A stretch of 14,697 nucleotides of DNA. It comes from an uncultured bacterium (GTDB taxonomy: Bacteria > Spirochaetota > Spirochaetia > Sphaerochaetales > Sphaerochaetaceae). Shown here piece after piece: positions 11,986-14,697 of the stretch. Both the position numbers and the translations under genes were made by a program. The notes beneath the pieces are model-generated. The model saw nothing but the letters and a program-made list of their open reading frames with translations, did no database searches and had not been told where the DNA came from. Position 1 is the first letter of the stretch, and every line of letters begins with the position of its first letter. Location of the stretch: positions 1 to 14,697 of the forward strand of contig CAJMOS010000078.1 of NCBI GenBank assembly GCA_905215015.1, given 5' to 3'.

Positions 11986-12972
11986 ATGAAACGAACAACC
12001 ATCATGCTGGGAATGACTGTAGTGGCGCTCGCGTTGGCTGGCTGCGCGACGACAAAGGATGTGGGCCAGGATGCAGGCGAGCCTGTGAGCAGCATCGCGT
12101 TCTTCGCGCGAACGACGGGTGAACATCCAGACAAGAGCGCCGATAGCGAACTGCAGGAGCTGATCGCCAGCGTGAAGCCCGCGTTCACCCAAGGTTCCTA
12201 CACGGATGCAGAGACGGGACTGACCGTTCCTTACAACATCTACCTGCCCTCCGGTTACGATGCTTCCAAGAGCTATCCGATGGTGGTTTTCATCGGCGAC
12301 GCCACCACTGCGGGCACCGATATGGACTATCCGCTCACCCAAGGGTGGGGCGGCCTGGTCTGGGCAAGCGGCAGCCAGGGTGATGGGTGCATTATCCTGA
12401 ATCCGGTCTATCCTGACGTCGTCATCGACGACCACGGCGCCTATACCATCACCGACTACGTGAACCTGACTCCCAGGCTGATTGGAGCGGTGGCGGACGC
12501 CTATTCGGTCGACACGGACCGGATTTACGGGACCGGCCAGTCGATGGGCGCCATGACCACCTTGTATCTCGCCTCGAACTATCCCGACCTGTACGCCGCG
12601 GTCCTGATCGTTGACGGCCAGTGGCCGGTCGACCAGCTTCCGGAAGTCGCCAGCCAGCACATCATCTATGTCGCCGCTGGTGGTGACGACAAGGCTGCCG
12701 CCGGACAAGAGGAGCTGAAGCAGTACCTGGCGGAGAAAGGCGTCGGCTATGGAGAGGTTTCCAATCTGGACGCGCAGGCCGATCGCGCCACGCTGGATAG
12801 CCAGGTGCAGGCGATGCTGGACGAGGGCAAGGCGATCAATTTCATCACCTGGACTGCCGGTACCGTCATGCAGGGTGTCTCCAGCAACATCACCAACGAG
12901 CATATGGCCTCTTTCGATTACGGCTACAAGCTTTCCTCGGTGCGGGACTGGATCCTCGCCCAGACGAAATAA
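11986..12972 (+). CDS. Lipoprotein alpha/beta hydrolase (esterase or peptidase-like)
   Basis: 328 residues. MKRTTIMLGMTVVALALAGC is a lipoprotein signal with lipobox LAGC and lipidated Cys20, so the protein is membrane-anchored and exported. TVPYNIYLPSGYDASKSYPM (80-99) begins the hydrolase fold in the manner of PHB-depolymerase-like and prolyl-oligopeptidase-like esterases. The nucleophile elbow GQSMG places Ser186. NEHMASFDYGYKLSSVRDW near the C-terminus supplies the likely catalytic His, and the acid residue is probably an Asp near DGQWPVDQLP. The substrate is unknown; ester or acyl groups on polysaccharides or lipids are possible. ATG 11986 has GGAGGAG about seven bases upstream. The preceding 11836-11985 gap has no clear promoter or rightward terminator, so it may be co-transcribed with the DUF975 gene. 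Its stop lies seven bases from the convergent GntR stop. Confidence 0.87.
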   Translation: MKRTTIMLGMTVVALALAGCATTKDVGQDAGEPVSSIAFFARTTGEHPDKSADSELQELIASVKPAFTQGSYTDAETGLTVPYNIYLPSGYDASKSYPMVVFIGDATTAGTDMDYPLTQGWGGLVWASGSQGDGCIILNPVYPDVVIDDHGAYTITDYVNLTPRLIGAVADAYSVDTDRIYGTGQSMGAMTTLYLASNYPDLYAAVLIVDGQWPVDQLPEVASQHIIYVAAGGDDKAAAGQEELKQYLAEKGVGYGEVSNLDAQADRATLDSQVQAMLDEGKAINFITWTAGTVMQGVSSNITNEHMASFDYGYKLSSVRDWILAQTK

Positions 12973-12979
12973 GGGAAAA

Positions 12980-13606
12980 TCACAGCTGGATCGCCGTGCT
13001 CGTCGAGAAAAGATGCCGGTAGTCGTCGATCGTGCGGCTGAGATGGTGGAGGACTTGCTTGCAGGCAAGTTCTCCATCTTTTTGCTGGATGGCGTCCAGG
13101 ATGGCCTGATGCTCGGTGCTGGCAAGCGCCTCACGGGCGGAATCCTCCTTGTTCGAGAGGATCCGGATCCTCTGGCATTGCGTCATCAGTTTTTGCTCCA
13201 TTTCCACCAGATAGCTGTTTCCTGCCAGTTGGGCGAGGGCGCAATGGAACGCGCTGTCCGCGTCGCCCTCTTGCCGCCTCATCGCCTGTTCCACCTCGTT
13301 CCTGATTGCAAGGCTGCGCGTTTGCGCCAACAGCCGGACGATTGCGGGCTCGATGATGCCGCGCGCCTGATAGACCATCGTGATGTCGCCCACGGAAATC
13401 GGGGCGACCACCATGCCCCGGCTGGGCATGATCCTGACGAGCCCTTCCTCGGCGAGCTGGGTCACCGCCTCGTGTACCGGGGTACGGCTGTATCCAAGCA
13501 TCTCGATGAATGACCGTTCGCTGATGACGTCCCCAGGCTTCAGCGTGCCATCGAGAATCCGGCCCTTGACCAGCGCGTAAGCCTCTTCTTTGCGTGTGAT
13601 TGCCAT
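12980..13606 (-). CDS. GntR-family regulator, FCD (FadR/VanR) subfamily
   Basis: 208 residues. The N-terminal winged helix (about 1-68) is clear: AYALVKGRILDGTLKPGD, then SERSFIEMLGYSRTPVHEAV and GLVRIMPSRGMVV. The C-terminal FCD ligand-binding domain shows FHCALAQLAGNSYL and EHQAILDAIQQKD, with histidines in the usual metal or ligand positions (HH near the end). Such proteins are usually repressors relieved by carboxylic or sugar acids. ATG 13606 was chosen because GGGGGT precedes it and MAITRKEEAY is a normal start; an in-frame GTG at 13639 would add 11 residues. It diverges from the FAD oxidoreductase, and a perfect 16-bp palindrome between the two is its likely operator. It ends convergently with the lipoprotein gene. 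Confidence 0.93.
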   Translation of the reverse strand: MAITRKEEAYALVKGRILDGTLKPGDVISERSFIEMLGYSRTPVHEAVTQLAEEGLVRIMPSRGMVVAPISVGDITMVYQARGIIEPAIVRLLAQTRSLAIRNEVEQAMRRQEGDADSAFHCALAQLAGNSYLVEMEQKLMTQCQRIRILSNKEDSAREALASTEHQAILDAIQQKDGELACKQVLHHLSRTIDDYRHLFSTSTAIQL

Positions 13607-13625
13607 CGACGACCCCCGGAAATTG

Positions 13626-13654
13626 TTGACAACTTCCACCGGTGATGATATAGC
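13626..13654 (+). promoter_or_regulatory. Promoter of the FAD oxidoreductase gene
   Basis: A perfect TTGACA (13626-13631), a 17-base spacer and TATAGC (13649-13654). Transcription should begin near 13661, so the palindrome at 13672-13687 would lie just downstream of the start, in the position of a repressor roadblock. Confidence 0.65.
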
Positions 13655-13673
13655 GGAATTTATCGATATGCAA
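13645..13673 (-). promoter_or_regulatory. Promoter of the GntR regulator gene
   Basis: Minus strand: TTGCAT (13673-13668), a 17-base spacer and TATCAT (13650-13645). The -10 overlaps that of the opposing promoter by two bases, and the -35 overlaps the edge of the palindrome. The two promoters cannot easily be used at once. Confidence 0.55.
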
Positions 13674-13687
13674 CCGATATATCGGTT
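13672..13687. promoter_or_regulatory. Perfect 16-bp palindrome, candidate GntR operator
   Basis: AACCGATATATCGGTT is its own reverse complement and lies between the divergent genes. It touches the regulator's -35 and sits about 11 bases into the oxidoreductase transcript. A shorter related palindrome, TATCGATA (13661-13668), lies next to it and may be a secondary site. Binding by the adjacent GntR protein is inferred from position and symmetry. Confidence 0.65.
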
Positions 13688-13698
13688 TGGAAAGGAAA

Positions 13699-14697
13699 AT
13701 GTGCCAGAAGTTTGATGTCGTGATTATCGGAGGAGGCGTGGTCGGTTCCGCCATCGCCAGGGAACTGGCCCGCTACAAGCTTTCCATCGCCGTCCTGGAG
13801 AAGAACCTGGACGTCTGCATGGAGACCAGCGGCCGCAATACCGGAGTGGTCCATGGAGGATTCGCCTACGATGCCGGCTCCTTGAAGGCGCAGCTCTGCG
13901 TGCAGGGCAACCGCATGATGGGCGAGCTTTCCGAGGAGCTTGGTTTCGCTTTCCGCAGGTGTGGCAAGGTGCTGGTGGGCAACACCGAGGCGGAATACCA
14001 GTCGTTGCTGGCGACCATGCGCCAAGGCGAGAAGAATGGAGTGGAAGGACTGCGGATGGTGGACGGGAAGGAGCTCCATGCCCTCGTGCCCTCGGTCGTG
14101 GGGTGTTTCGCCCTCTACTCCCCGAATAGCGGCATCGTCGATCCCTTCGGCCTGACCATCGCTTTGGCCGAGAACGCGGCTGTCAATGGTGTCCGCTATT
14201 TCCTGGGGCGCGAGGTGCGGGCTATCAGGCGGGCCGGTGGAAGCTGGTATCTCGAGGCTGGTGACGGGGTGTGCTACCAGGCCCGCTGGGTGGTCAACGC
14301 CGCCGGCCTGGGGGCGAAGCGGATCAGCGACCTGCTTGGCATCACCGGCTACCATGTGGTCGCCAGCAAGGACGACTACATCATCCTCGACAACCGGCTG
14401 GGCGGTTTGGTCCCCATGCCCATCTATACCGTGCCGAGCAACACCTACATGGGCATCCATGTCTCCTGCACCACCGACGGGAACGTCCTGCTTGGCCCCA
14501 CTGCCGAGACTTCGGACAATTTCTCCTACTACGGGACGGAGCAGAAGAATATCGACATGCTCTATGAGAGCGCCATGGCGCTCTGGCCCCATTTCATGCG
14601 GGGTGATTATATCCGCACCTATTCGGGCATCCTTCCGAAACTGGTCGACGAGGAAGGAAGCATCCAGGATTTCAAGATCGAGATCCGGGACCGGCAG
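13699..14697 (+). CDS. FAD-dependent oxidoreductase (GlpA / L-2-hydroxyglutarate oxidase-like), partial
   Basis: 333 residues in an open frame that continues past the window end. MCQKFDVVIIGGGVVGSAIA holds the FAD-binding GGGVVG (11-16), with Glu34 ending the second strand. SGRNTGVVHGGFAYDAGSL (about 44-62) and WVVNAAGLGAKRISDLLG are typical of the DAO superfamily branch containing glycerol-3-phosphate dehydrogenase GlpA and L-2-hydroxyglutarate oxidase. It probably oxidises a small hydroxy acid or glycerol-3-phosphate and passes electrons onward; the substrate cannot be fixed. GGAAAGGAAA directly precedes the ATG. It is the first gene of an operon governed by the divergent GntR/FCD regulator, which often senses such acids. 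In related anaerobes a GlpB-like flavoprotein and a small iron-sulfur protein follow, but that part is outside the window. Confidence 0.88.
   Translation, partial: MCQKFDVVIIGGGVVGSAIARELARYKLSIAVLEKNLDVCMETSGRNTGVVHGGFAYDAGSLKAQLCVQGNRMMGELSEELGFAFRRCGKVLVGNTEAEYQSLLATMRQGEKNGVEGLRMVDGKELHALVPSVVGCFALYSPNSGIVDPFGLTIALAENAAVNGVRYFLGREVRAIRRAGGSWYLEAGDGVCYQARWVVNAAGLGAKRISDLLGITGYHVVASKDDYIILDNRLGGLVPMPIYTVPSNTYMGIHVSCTTDGNVLLGPTAETSDNFSYYGTEQKNIDMLYESAMALWPHFMRGDYIRTYSGILPKLVDEEGSIQDFKIEIRDRQ

Noticed and set aside
1..14697. CRISPR arrays, insertion sequences, phage genes or attachment sites
   Set aside because: No regularly spaced direct repeats, transposase, integrase or tRNA-end duplication was seen in the window.

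Overview
The window is GC-rich and tightly packed. It encodes a Gram-negative type of cell envelope (a FadL-type outer-membrane barrel and a lipoprotein) together with proteins that look Firmicutes-like: a UvrX/YqjW-type Y-family polymerase followed by a YolD-like protein, and a DUF975 membrane protein. That mixture fits an anaerobic, host- or sediment-associated spirochaete, perhaps near Sphaerochaeta. This is inference from protein character only; there is no rRNA in the window.

Layout. 1-2413: a truncated MATE efflux gene diverges from an aspartate kinase (lysC), which is followed by an unrecognised 83-residue protein ending at a textbook terminator. 2441-3758: a lone MalK/UgpC-type sugar-transporter ATPase with its own promoter and terminator. 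3817-6283: a leftward run of two short CHR (chromate-type) transporter subunits, mtnN (Pfs) and luxS, joined by overlaps or short gaps. A LysR regulator diverges from it at 6352 with a candidate LysR binding site at its start. 7210-7517: a 73-residue protein resembling a Nif11-type leader, with its own promoter and terminator. 7537-8922: a FadL-like porin.

9025-10450: a Y-family polymerase and an overlapping 58-residue YolD-like protein with a GTG start. 10501-11064: a 49-residue cysteine-rich protein and a tRNA-Lys(CTT) with promoter and terminator. 11065-12972: a DUF975 protein with an extra N-terminal domain, then an alpha/beta-hydrolase lipoprotein. 12980-14697: a GntR/FCD regulator divergent from a truncated FAD-dependent oxidoreductase, with overlapping divergent promoters and a perfect 16-bp palindrome between them.

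How the genes work together. MtnN and LuxS are consecutive steps (S-adenosylhomocysteine to S-ribosylhomocysteine to homocysteine plus the AI-2 precursor). They sit behind the CHR pair and may share its transcript and the LysR control. The polymerase and YolD-like protein are a known pairing. The GntR protein probably controls the oxidoreductase operon that runs off the right edge. No clearly new multi-gene system is visible. The best leads are the CHR/mtnN/luxS/LysR grouping, the unusual mtnN translation start, the orphan Nif11-like protein and the GntR operator.
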